Made by a program: the position numbers and the translations under genes. Of a stretch of DNA of 8,865 nucleotides, positions 1 to 5,331 are shown piece after piece. The stretch comes from Acidobacteriota bacterium (GTDB lineage: Bacteria; Acidobacteriota; Terriglobia; UBA7540): positions 1 through 8,865 of the forward strand of contig JAKAWO010000116.1 in the NCBI GenBank assembly GCA_021827255.1. The letters are read 5' to 3'. Each line of letters opens with the position of its first letter. Positions within the stretch are counted from its first letter, which is position 1. Under the pieces are notes generated by a model. The model ran no database searches. It saw only the letters and a list, made by a program, of their open reading frames with translations, and was not told the DNA's origin.

Positions 1-148
1 TTGCCGCCGCGCAGGTGACGAACCCGCTGACGGCCCGGTCGGGCGGGGCGGGTCTTCGGATGGGTGCGGGGAAAGTTCTCCCCTCGTGCGGTTTCTTCGC
101 GGCGGCCGGGGTTGGGCAGTACCTGCGAGAGGCGGTCTTGGCGGCGGG
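1..148. other. Region downstream of hspR without a recognised gene
   Basis: Very GC-rich sequence after the hspR stop codon. Open frames here are short and arginine/glycine-rich and resemble no family I recognise. A small inverted repeat (GGGGA and TCCCC around positions 74-88) lacks a T-run on either strand, so I do not call it a terminator. Whether the minus-strand operon continues beyond position 1 cannot be seen. Confidence 0.4.
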
Positions 149-562
149 CTACCCGGACTTGCGCGGACGGAGGTCCCGAGCGCGGATGATGTAAGGCGCG
201 CCGATGCGAACCATCGCGTCCTCGGAGGGCGAAGCGCCGCCGCCGGCCAGCAGCTCATTGCGGACGAACTCGACAAAGGCCTGCATCTGTTTCTGCGCGT
301 CCTCCATGCGCCGCCGCATGTTCAGGATGATCCCCACGCCGGCCAGGTTGACGCCGAGATCGCGCGTCAGCTTGAGGATGGTTTCGAGAACCTCCAAATC
401 TTTCTGCGAGTATAGCCGCGTGTTCCCCTGGCTGCGCGAGGGGATGAGCAGACCCTCGCGCTCATACAGCCGCAGCGTTTGCGGATGGATGTTGTACATC
501 TCCGCTACGGCTGAAATCATGTAGCCGGCCTTGCCGCGAGTTTTTCGTCCGCGCTTGGCCAT
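149..562 (-). CDS. hspR: MerR-family heat-shock repressor HspR
   Basis: The 137-residue product has the HspR layout. A lysine/arginine-rich N-terminus is followed by a MerR-type helix-turn-helix and wing at about residues 15-55 (NIHPQTLRLYEREGLL, then the wing motif NTRLYSQKDLE). A coiled-coil-like helix covers about residues 75-107 (RRRMEDAQKQMQAFVEFVR). HspR proteins of Actinobacteria, Helicobacter and others repress dnaK operons and often bind DNA together with DnaK. Position as the last gene after dnaK and dnaJ fits that autoregulatory role. The ATG at 562 has no convincing Shine-Dalgarno, so coupling to upstream translation or initiation at the internal ATG (residue 15, position 520) are alternatives. 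I found no consensus HAIR operator (CTTGAGT-N7-ACTCAAG) in the window, so its local target is not visible. Family assignment is strong; operator specificity is unknown. Confidence 0.9.
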   Translation of the reverse strand: MAKRGRKTRGKAGYMISAVAEMYNIHPQTLRLYEREGLLIPSRSQGNTRLYSQKDLEVLETILKLTRDLGVNLAGVGIILNMRRRMEDAQKQMQAFVEFVRNELLAGGGASPSEDAMVRIGAPYIIRARDLRPRKSG

Positions 563-581
563 AAAAGAGAGGCGTCAGAAC

Positions 582-674
582 TCAGGAGCTGGAACGTCGG
601 GCAGCGCCGCCCGCCGGGAAATCGCCTTTCCTTCTGGGTCCTGACTGCTGGCCTCTAAATTCTGCTTTGCTCAT
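582..674 (-). CDS. Possible 30-codon ORF overlapping the dnaJ stop
   Basis: The dnaJ stop codon overlaps an ATG in an ATGA arrangement, the classic geometry for translational coupling. A Shine-Dalgarno-like AAGGA lies about 6 nt before that ATG. The frame runs 30 codons to a TGA 19 nt before the hspR ATG. The predicted peptide starts MSKAEFRGQQSGPRRK, is basic and Gly/Ser-rich, and resembles no family I know. It may be a real small protein, a coupling ORF that delivers ribosomes to hspR (which lacks a good Shine-Dalgarno), or chance. Composition alone cannot decide, hence the low confidence. Confidence 0.2.
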   Translation of the reverse strand: MSKAEFRGQQSGPRRKGDFPAGGAARRSSS

Positions 675-1843
675 TTCGTTCCTTGCCTTAACAGCTCGGC
701 GCGGGGGTTTTCGGGATTCAGGCGCCCGAGCTCGCGCAAGATTTCCTTGCTGCGCTCGTCCGCGACCTTGGGGACAACGATTTGAACCTCGACAAACTGA
801 TGGCCGCGGGCGCTGGCGCGCAAGGACGGCGCGCCCTTGCCGAGCAGCCGCAATTTCTGGCCACTCTCGGTGCCGGGCGGAATCTTAATCGTGGTGGGGC
901 CGTCAATCGTCGGCACTTCCACTTTGGCGCCGAGCGCGGCTTCGGTCACCGTCACGGGAACTTTGATGTAAAGGTTGTCGCCCTTGCGCTCGAAGACGGG
1001 GTGCGGCTCGACTTCGGTCACGATGTACAAATCGCCCGGCGGAGCGCCCGCCGCGCCGGCGTTACCCTTGCCCGGGACGCGCACCCGCGAGCCGGTGTCC
1101 ACCCCCGGAGGAATGCGCACGTCAAAGGTTTCCGGCTTGCGGATTTGGCCGGAGCCGCCGCAGGCCGGGCAGGGACGCCGCTCGCGCCCGCTTCCCCCGC
1201 AGCGCGGACAAGTGACGGTGAAGCGCATCGCGCCCGCCTGGCGAGCGGTCTTGCCCGTGCCGCCGCAAACCGTGCAGGTGACCGCTGGGCCGCTCGCATG
1301 GCCGGTGCCGTGGCAGGTGGCGCAGGTTTCGGCCCGCTCCACGGTGATGCGCACCTGCGTTCCTCGAATCGCGTCCCAAAAAGCCAGGCGCATCCGGTGC
1401 TCCAGGTCGCGGCCGCGCGCCGGCCCTTCAACTTCTTCTTCTCTCCCTCGATGGAAGACTTGCGAGAAAAGATCGCGCACCGAGGACCCGAACCCCGCCC
1501 CCTTCTCATCTTGCGGATTGAAGTCGGAGAAATCGAATCCGGAAAAATCAACCGTCGGCCCGGCCGCCGCGCCCGCCTCGGCCCCGACGCCGTAGCCGCC
1601 GGGCGGAATGTTGTCGGCGTAAAACCCGTATTGATCGTAAATCTTGCGCTTCTTTTCGTCGCTCAGAATGTCGTAGGCTTCCTGAATCTCTTTGAACTTT
1701 TCCTCCGCCTGCTGGTTGTTGGGATTGAAATCGGGATGATACTTGCGGGCCAGCCGCCGGTACGCCTTGCGGATCTGCTCCGGCTTGGCGCTGCGGTCAA
1801 CCCCCAGGGCGGCGTAGTAATCTTTCTGAGTTCCGACCGGCAT
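671..1843 (-). CDS. dnaJ: Hsp40 co-chaperone DnaJ (type I, zinc-finger)
   Basis: The 390-residue protein delivers unfolded clients to DnaK and stimulates its ATPase in the cytoplasm. The J domain spans about residues 7-75 with the essential HPD triad at 36-38. Next comes a Gly/Phe/Asp-rich linker (about 80-125), longer and less glycine-pure than in E. coli DnaJ. The zinc-finger region holds four CxxCxGxG-type motifs beginning at C174, C190, C212 and C225 (CATCHGTG, CTVCGGTG, CPRCGGSG, CPACGGSG), so both zinc sites look intact. The C-terminal substrate-binding domains follow from about residue 236. Length is close to the family norm. The ATG at 1843 has only a weak AGGG just upstream. The gene lies in a dnaK-dnaJ-hspR cluster, 243 nt after the preceding small gene; that gap carries a predicted antisense RNA on the other strand. 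Confidence 0.95.
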   Translation of the reverse strand: MPVGTQKDYYAALGVDRSAKPEQIRKAYRRLARKYHPDFNPNNQQAEEKFKEIQEAYDILSDEKKRKIYDQYGFYADNIPPGGYGVGAEAGAAAGPTVDFSGFDFSDFNPQDEKGAGFGSSVRDLFSQVFHRGREEEVEGPARGRDLEHRMRLAFWDAIRGTQVRITVERAETCATCHGTGHASGPAVTCTVCGGTGKTARQAGAMRFTVTCPRCGGSGRERRPCPACGGSGQIRKPETFDVRIPPGVDTGSRVRVPGKGNAGAAGAPPGDLYIVTEVEPHPVFERKGDNLYIKVPVTVTEAALGAKVEVPTIDGPTTIKIPPGTESGQKLRLLGKGAPSLRASARGHQFVEVQIVVPKVADERSKEILRELGRLNPENPRAELLRQGTK

Positions 1844-1947
1844 GGGCCCTCACGTCGCAAGAAGGGAGGTCGTGCAACGACTACGCGGCCCTCTGGCGCA
1901 CATCCGATCACATGGGCGACGCGTCTTGTGCCGACAGTACGCGGGTA

Positions 1948-1976
1948 TTGACATGCTCCCGTCCCGCCGCTATAAC
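1948..1976 (+). promoter_or_regulatory. Near-consensus sigma-70 promoter facing away from dnaJ
   Basis: A perfect -35 TTGACA (1948-1953) is separated by exactly 17 nt from TATAAC (1971-1976), five of six matches to the -10 consensus. The predicted start lies at about 1983-1984, exactly where the downstream RNA structure begins. The promoter is on the plus strand, opposite to the flanking chaperone genes, and no plus-strand protein gene follows, so it most plausibly serves the small RNA. No experimental support is available from sequence alone. Confidence 0.75.
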
Positions 1977-1982
1977 GTTCTT

Positions 1983-2050
1983 TGAAACTGGTGCGCTACC
2001 CACAAGGTAGCGTCGCGGGCTGCAAAGCCGCCAGTTTCATTTTTTATTTT
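1983..2050 (+). ncRNA. Predicted small structured RNA, three-way junction, antisense to the dnaK-dnaJ operon
   Basis: Starting at the predicted transcription start, the sequence folds as a closed three-way junction. P1 is a 9-bp helix pairing 1983-1991 with 2031-2039. P2 is a 7-bp perfect hairpin (1994-2000 with 2006-2012, loop CACAA), extendable by a G-U pair. P3 pairs 2016-2021 with 2026-2030, with one bulged G and a GCAA (GNRA) tetraloop at 2022-2025. P1 runs straight into a U-rich tract (2040-2050). Promoter, fold and 3' U-tail together define a self-contained RNA of about 65 nt. It does not overlap any coding region I accept but is fully complementary to the leader between the 72-codon gene and dnaJ. 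I do not recognise it; acidobacterial Rfam candidate RNAs are a possibility I cannot check. A role acting on dnaJ mRNA is inference only. Confidence 0.65.
2031..2050 (+). terminator. Intrinsic-terminator-like end of the small RNA
   Basis: The 3' strand of helix P1 (CCAGTTTCA) is followed directly by six T, one A and four T. This is the shape of a rho-independent terminator, except that the closing helix encloses two further hairpins instead of a simple loop. No comparable T-run is present in the minus orientation, so it should act on plus-strand transcripts only. Confidence 0.55.
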
Positions 2051-2086
2051 CGAACGCGCCCTCCGCCGGGACCTTTGAGGCGCCGC

Positions 2087-2305
2087 TCAGTTCTTGCTGT
2101 ACTTCAGGATCGGGCCCAAATGATTCGGGCAGCGCGAGGCGAGCCAAGCTTCGAGGTGGCGGCGAATTTCCAGCGCCGCCGGAGAGCTGGACAGCGGGCG
2201 CTCGAGCTGGAGGTCGAAAAATTGCCCTTGATGGCAGCGCGGGCATTCAACGGGGACTAGGGCGCGGTATTCAACCCCTGGCGCGCCGGTTGTTGATTCG
2301 TTCAC
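2087..2305 (-). CDS. Small putative zinc-binding protein between dnaK and dnaJ
   Basis: I chose the GTG at 2305 (72 residues) because GAAGAGG lies 5 nt upstream. An in-frame TTG at 2380 would add 25 residues but has no well-spaced Shine-Dalgarno. The protein has a CxxC pair at residues 21 and 24 (VECPRCHQ) and a CxxH pair at residues 59 and 62 (SRCPNHL). These are separated by a predicted helix (ALEIRRHLEAWL), a plausible four-ligand zinc site. I do not recognise the family. It lies 106 nt after dnaK and 243 nt before dnaJ on the same strand, where many bacteria carry grpE, but it has no GrpE features (no long N-terminal coiled coil, far too short). A role with the chaperones is suggested only by position. 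Confidence 0.65.
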   Translation of the reverse strand: MNESTTGAPGVEYRALVPVECPRCHQGQFFDLQLERPLSSSPAALEIRRHLEAWLASRCPNHLGPILKYSKN

Positions 2306-2411
2306 TGTGGCCTCTTCGCCTACAGAAATCGGAATCCAGAATGAGGGCCGAGCAGACTCAACCCTCGCGCCGCCGGCCAACCTGCATTCTGGCTCGCGTC
2401 TCCTCTAAACC

Positions 2412-4352
2412 TTACTTCTTGTCCTCGCCTTCGACGACTTCCGCGTCAATCACCTCACTCTCGCCCTTGGGCTTTTCGCCGGCGGTGCCCGCGCCCGCCG
2501 CTGCGCCCGCTGCGTCACCGGCCGCGCCGCTCGGGCCTCCGTCGCCCGGCGCCGTTTGCCGGTACATGGCCTCGGCCAGCTTGTGCGAGGCCTTCGTCAG
2601 CCGATCCACCGCCGAGTTGACCTGATTCATATCGCTCGCTTGCAGCGCCTTCTTGGCCTCTTCGAGCGCCGCCTCGATCTCCCTCGCGTCGCTCTCCGAG
2701 ATTTTGCCGCGGTTCTCCTTCAGCGTCTTCTCGACCGAATAGACCAGAGAGTCGGCGCGGTTCTTGCCCTCCACCTCCTCCTTGTAGCGGCGGTCCTCTT
2801 CGGCGTGAAGCTCGCCTTCCTTGGTCATCTTCTCCACATCTTCCTTCGACAGCCCGCTCGAAGAAGTAATGGTGATTTTCTGTTCCTGGCCGGTGCCTTT
2901 GTCCTTGGCCGAAACGTTCAGGATGCCGTTGGCGTCAATGTCGAAAGTGACCTCGATTTGCGGCAGCCCGCGCGGCGCGGCCGGAATGCCGACCAGGTGG
3001 AACTTGCCGAGCGTGCGGTTGTCCTTGGCCATTGGCCGCTCGCCTTGCAGGACGTGAATCTCCACCGACGTCTGGTTGTCCGCCGCGGTGGAGAAGACTT
3101 CCGCCTTGCGCGTCGGAATCGTCGTGTTGCGCTGGATGAGCGGCGTCATCACTCCGCCTAGTGTCTCGACGCCCAGGGTGAGCGGCGTCACGTCCAGCAG
3201 CAGCAGGTCTTTGACCTCGCCGCCCAGCACGCCCGCCTGCACCGCCGCGCCCACCGCCACCACTTCGTCCGGATTCACGCCCTTGTGCGGCTCCTTGCCC
3301 CCAAACAGATTCTTGACGATGTCCTGAACCCGCGGGATGCGCGTTGAGCCGCCCACCAGTACCACTTCATTGATTTTTTCAGGCCCGATCCCGGCGTCCT
3401 GCAACGCCTGCTTGACCGGTCCGACCGAGCGCTGGAAGATGTCCTCGCACATCTGCTCGAACCGCGCCCGCGTCAGCTTCAAGCTCAGGTGCTTTGGGCC
3501 GGAAGCGTCCGCGGTGATAAACGGCAGATTGATTTCCGTCTCGAGCACGGTCGAGAGCTCGCACTTGGCCTTCTCGGCCGCTTCCTTCAGCCGCTGCAGC
3601 GCCATCCGGTCCTTGGAAAGATCAATGCCCTGATCCTTGCGGAATTCCTCCCCAATCCAGTCCATCACCCGCTTGTCAATGTCGTCGCCGCCCAGGTGCG
3701 TGTCGCCGTTCGTGGATTTCACTTCCACCACGCCTTCGCCCACCTCGAGAATCGAAATATCAAACGTCCCGCCGCCAAAGTCGTACACGGCGATCGTCTC
3801 ATCCCTCTTCTTGTCGAGACCGTAGGCCAGCGCCGCCGCCGTCGGCTCGTTGACAATGCGAAGAACCTCGAGCCCGGCGATGCGTCCCGCGTCCTTCGTC
3901 GCCTGCCGCTGGGCGTCGTTGAAGTAAGCGGGCACGGTGATCACCGCCTGCGTCACCTTCTGCCCCAGATACTGCTCGGCGGCGTCCTTCATCTTCTGTA
4001 AAATCATCGCGGAGATTTCCGGCGGCGAGTAATCTTTCCCCAGTGCCTCCACCCGCGCGTCGCCGTTCGGCCCCGCAACAACCTTATAGGAGACAATTTT
4101 GATTTCGGTCTGCACCTCGTTGAACCGCCGCCCCATGAACCGCTTGATGGAATAGACCGTGTTCTCCGGGTTCGTGATGGCCTGCCGCTTGGCCACTTGC
4201 CCCACCAGCCGCTCGCCCGACCTCGTAAACGCCACCACCGACGGCGTCGTCCGGCCGCCCTCCGGGTTGGTGATCACCGCCGGATTGCCACCCTCCATCA
4301 CCGCTACCACTGAGTTTGTCGTTCCCAGATCAATGCCGATTATTTTGCCCAC
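2412..4352 (-). CDS. dnaK: Hsp70 chaperone DnaK
   Basis: The 646-residue product is a full-length DnaK. The ATPase domain starts with the phosphate-loop signature GIDLGTTNS at residues 6-14. It continues with TVPAYFNDAQRQATKDAG, NEPTAAALAYGLDKK and VYDFGGGTFDISILE, and with VVLVGGSTRIPRVQ. The interdomain linker reads DLLLLDVTPLTLGVET near residue 390, followed by the beta-sandwich and helical lid and a Gly/Ala-rich tail that ends in the canonical EVIDAEVVE. I start it at GTG 4352 because AGGAGG lies 8 nt upstream and the second residue begins the conserved GKIIGIDLGTTN core. The longer in-frame opening to 4424 would add 24 residues without family support. It is the first gene of the minus-strand cluster, behind a strong promoter. 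GrpE, its nucleotide exchange factor, is not encoded in the cluster. Confidence 0.97.
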   Translation of the reverse strand: MGKIIGIDLGTTNSVVAVMEGGNPAVITNPEGGRTTPSVVAFTRSGERLVGQVAKRQAITNPENTVYSIKRFMGRRFNEVQTEIKIVSYKVVAGPNGDARVEALGKDYSPPEISAMILQKMKDAAEQYLGQKVTQAVITVPAYFNDAQRQATKDAGRIAGLEVLRIVNEPTAAALAYGLDKKRDETIAVYDFGGGTFDISILEVGEGVVEVKSTNGDTHLGGDDIDKRVMDWIGEEFRKDQGIDLSKDRMALQRLKEAAEKAKCELSTVLETEINLPFITADASGPKHLSLKLTRARFEQMCEDIFQRSVGPVKQALQDAGIGPEKINEVVLVGGSTRIPRVQDIVKNLFGGKEPHKGVNPDEVVAVGAAVQAGVLGGEVKDLLLLDVTPLTLGVETLGGVMTPLIQRNTTIPTRKAEVFSTAADNQTSVEIHVLQGERPMAKDNRTLGKFHLVGIPAAPRGLPQIEVTFDIDANGILNVSAKDKGTGQEQKITITSSSGLSKEDVEKMTKEGELHAEEDRRYKEEVEGKNRADSLVYSVEKTLKENRGKISESDAREIEAALEEAKKALQASDMNQVNSAVDRLTKASHKLAEAMYRQTAPGDGGPSGAAGDAAGAAAGAGTAGEKPKGESEVIDAEVVEGEDKK

Positions 4353-4360
4353 GCTTTGTT

Positions 4361-4366
4361 CCTCCT
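4361..4366 (-). promoter_or_regulatory. Shine-Dalgarno fixing the GTG start of dnaK
   Basis: A perfect AGGAGG on the minus strand, 8 nt before GTG 4352. It decides between this start and longer in-frame alternatives. Confidence 0.9.
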
Positions 4367-4474
4367 GAAAAGAGGACCGGTGATTCGCCCATCCAAAATC
4401 GCCCCGCGGCTTGGCGACCACCAAATCCCTGCAACTGGCTTAGATGCAAACCACTGCCAATTTAGTTCGTTAGC

Positions 4475-4503
4475 ATAATAAAAGCTTAGCGCGATGTTGT
4501 CAA
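4475..4503 (-). promoter_or_regulatory. Sigma-70-type promoter of dnaK
   Basis: On the minus strand TTGACA (4498-4503) is followed after 17 nt by TATTAT (4475-4480), with AT-rich DNA upstream of the -35. The start would be at about 4468, leaving a dnaK leader of about 115 nt. A direct repeat GCTAA flanks the -10 box on both sides, 16 nt apart. I see neither a CIRCE element nor a consensus HAIR. So either HspR binds a diverged site here or dnaK uses another control. Confidence 0.8.
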
Positions 4504-4709
4504 TTATTTTGTTAAGCCATTGATACGGCGTAGCTTGCCTAATAGATCGTCTCCCAAAAAACCTGCCTCGCGGCATTCAGCACCCGGCAACGTGCAAACG
4601 AAATCAGCAGCTTAGCGTGCCTGTTTCCGATTCACCGAGCTTTGGGCTGGAGTGAAGCACCCCGGCGACCCGGACCTTCGACGGGCTTGGTTCCACCAAC
4701 TAGCGATAC

Positions 4710-4739
4710 TTGCGACGCGTGCGTCCCCCCTGCAATAAT
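4710..4739 (+). promoter_or_regulatory. Weak candidate housekeeping promoter of the sigma operon
   Basis: TTGCGA (4710-4715) and AATAAT (4734-4739) are 18 nt apart, with a GACGC-GT-GCGTC palindrome inside the spacer that could be an operator. The -35 box matches only four of six positions, so this is a tentative call. Confidence 0.25.
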
Positions 4740-4753
4740 TTAATCGATACCCC

Positions 4754-4779
4754 GAACTTTTTGTGTCGTTTTTCCGAAG
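4754..4779 (+). promoter_or_regulatory. Possible ECF-type autoregulatory promoter
   Basis: GAACTTTTT at 4754-4762 resembles the AAC-containing -35 box bound by region 4 of ECF sigma factors. Sixteen nt after GAAC lies CCGAAG (4774-4779), a possible but non-classical -10. Transcription would start just before the Shine-Dalgarno at 4787-4791. ECF genes are commonly autoregulated, but the -10 box here is not a recognised consensus. Confidence 0.25.
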
Positions 4780-4797
4780 CACAAGTAGGAGATCCAA

Positions 4798-5331
4798 TTG
4801 TCGGACGACCGGGAGCTCTGTAAGAAGATCGGCAACGGCAACGCCGAAGCGTTCGACGCGTGGTATCGAGAAACCGCTCCCCGCTTGCTGGTCTTTCTCC
4901 GGCACCTTCTTGCCAACGAACAAGCGGCTGAGGACGTTATGCAGGAAACCTTCACTCAAATCTGGCGCTATCCGCACCGCTTCGACTCCGAACGCGGTTC
5001 GCCTCGTGCCTATCTATTCGGTGTCGCCAGAAGGCAGGCCGCAGAGTGGAGGCGCAAACAGAAACCCGCTGACGGACTTGATTGCGATCCGCCGGCCCCG
5101 AGCCGCATCGAGATTCCTCCCATGGTTACCGAAACCCTCAGCCGCCTCCATCCCGAGCAGCAAATTCTCCTGTGGCTTCGCGAAGTCGAAGGGCAATCCT
5201 ACGATGCACTGGCCACGATTCTTGACATCCCGGTCGGCACGGTTCGATCGCGCCTGTTTGCCGCGCGCGAAGCCCTCCGCGCTGCTTGGTGCAAAGCTCC
5301 CCAGCCCTCAGGAGGTCCCCATGGTGCATGA
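4798..5331 (+). CDS. ECF-family RNA polymerase sigma factor
   Basis: The 177-residue protein has the two-domain ECF layout. Region 2 spans about residues 16-87, with the core-binding helix (AAEDVMQETFTQIWR) and the -10-binding part (SPRAYLFGVARRQAAEWRR). After a short linker, region 4 spans about residues 112-164, with the recognition helix-turn-helix (SYDALATILDIPVGTVRSRL). There is no region 1 or 3 and no C-terminal extension. The TTG start is chosen because AGGAG lies 6 nt upstream and the next residues begin the conserved fold. The gene overlaps the downstream anti-sigma gene by 11 nt, which suggests translational coupling and matched production. The regulon is unknown. I cannot assign an ECF group. 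Confidence 0.93.
   Translation: MSDDRELCKKIGNGNAEAFDAWYRETAPRLLVFLRHLLANEQAAEDVMQETFTQIWRYPHRFDSERGSPRAYLFGVARRQAAEWRRKQKPADGLDCDPPAPSRIEIPPMVTETLSRLHPEQQILLWLREVEGQSYDALATILDIPVGTVRSRLFAAREALRAAWCKAPQPSGGPHGA

Larger units (their letters stand above)
4353..4797. other. Divergent intergenic region between dnaK and the ECF sigma gene
   Basis: These 445 nt hold the dnaK promoter and leader on the left and the upstream region of the sigma gene on the right. The part from about 4440 to 4560 is clearly more AT-rich than its surroundings. Between 4580 and 4700 I see no convincing gene. A 12-nt interrupted palindrome, GACGC-GT-GCGTC, sits at 4714-4725. The minus-strand open frames here (for example 4340-4576) have no Shine-Dalgarno and no recognisable protein features. 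Confidence 0.6.

Noticed and set aside
40..100. Possible second group II domain V near the window start (GTGCGGGGAAAGTTC...GTGCGG)
   Set aside because: It only superficially resembles the motif; the GAGCCG/CGGTTC closing helix is absent and no RT sequence lies nearby.
782..1951. 389-codon plus-strand open frame across dnaJ
   Set aside because: It is the antisense shadow of dnaJ in GC-rich DNA, with no family features.
1982..2260. 92-codon plus-strand frame beginning inside the small RNA
   Set aside because: It starts at TTG without a Shine-Dalgarno, passes through the RNA structure and U-tract, and overlaps the 72-codon minus-strand gene. It does not look like a protein served by the plus-strand promoter.
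2306..2380. N-terminal extension of the 72-codon gene to TTG 2380
   Set aside because: No properly spaced Shine-Dalgarno; the GTG at 2305 has GAAGAGG at 5 nt.
4340..4576. 78-codon minus-strand frame over the dnaK promoter
   Set aside because: It covers the dnaK promoter and leader, has no ribosome-binding site and no recognisable features.
4763..5320. Long upstream extension of the anti-sigma reading frame
   Set aside because: It overlaps the sigma gene in another frame. The Shine-Dalgarno AGGAGG before ATG 5321 and the anti-sigma features that start there show the extension is a chance open frame.
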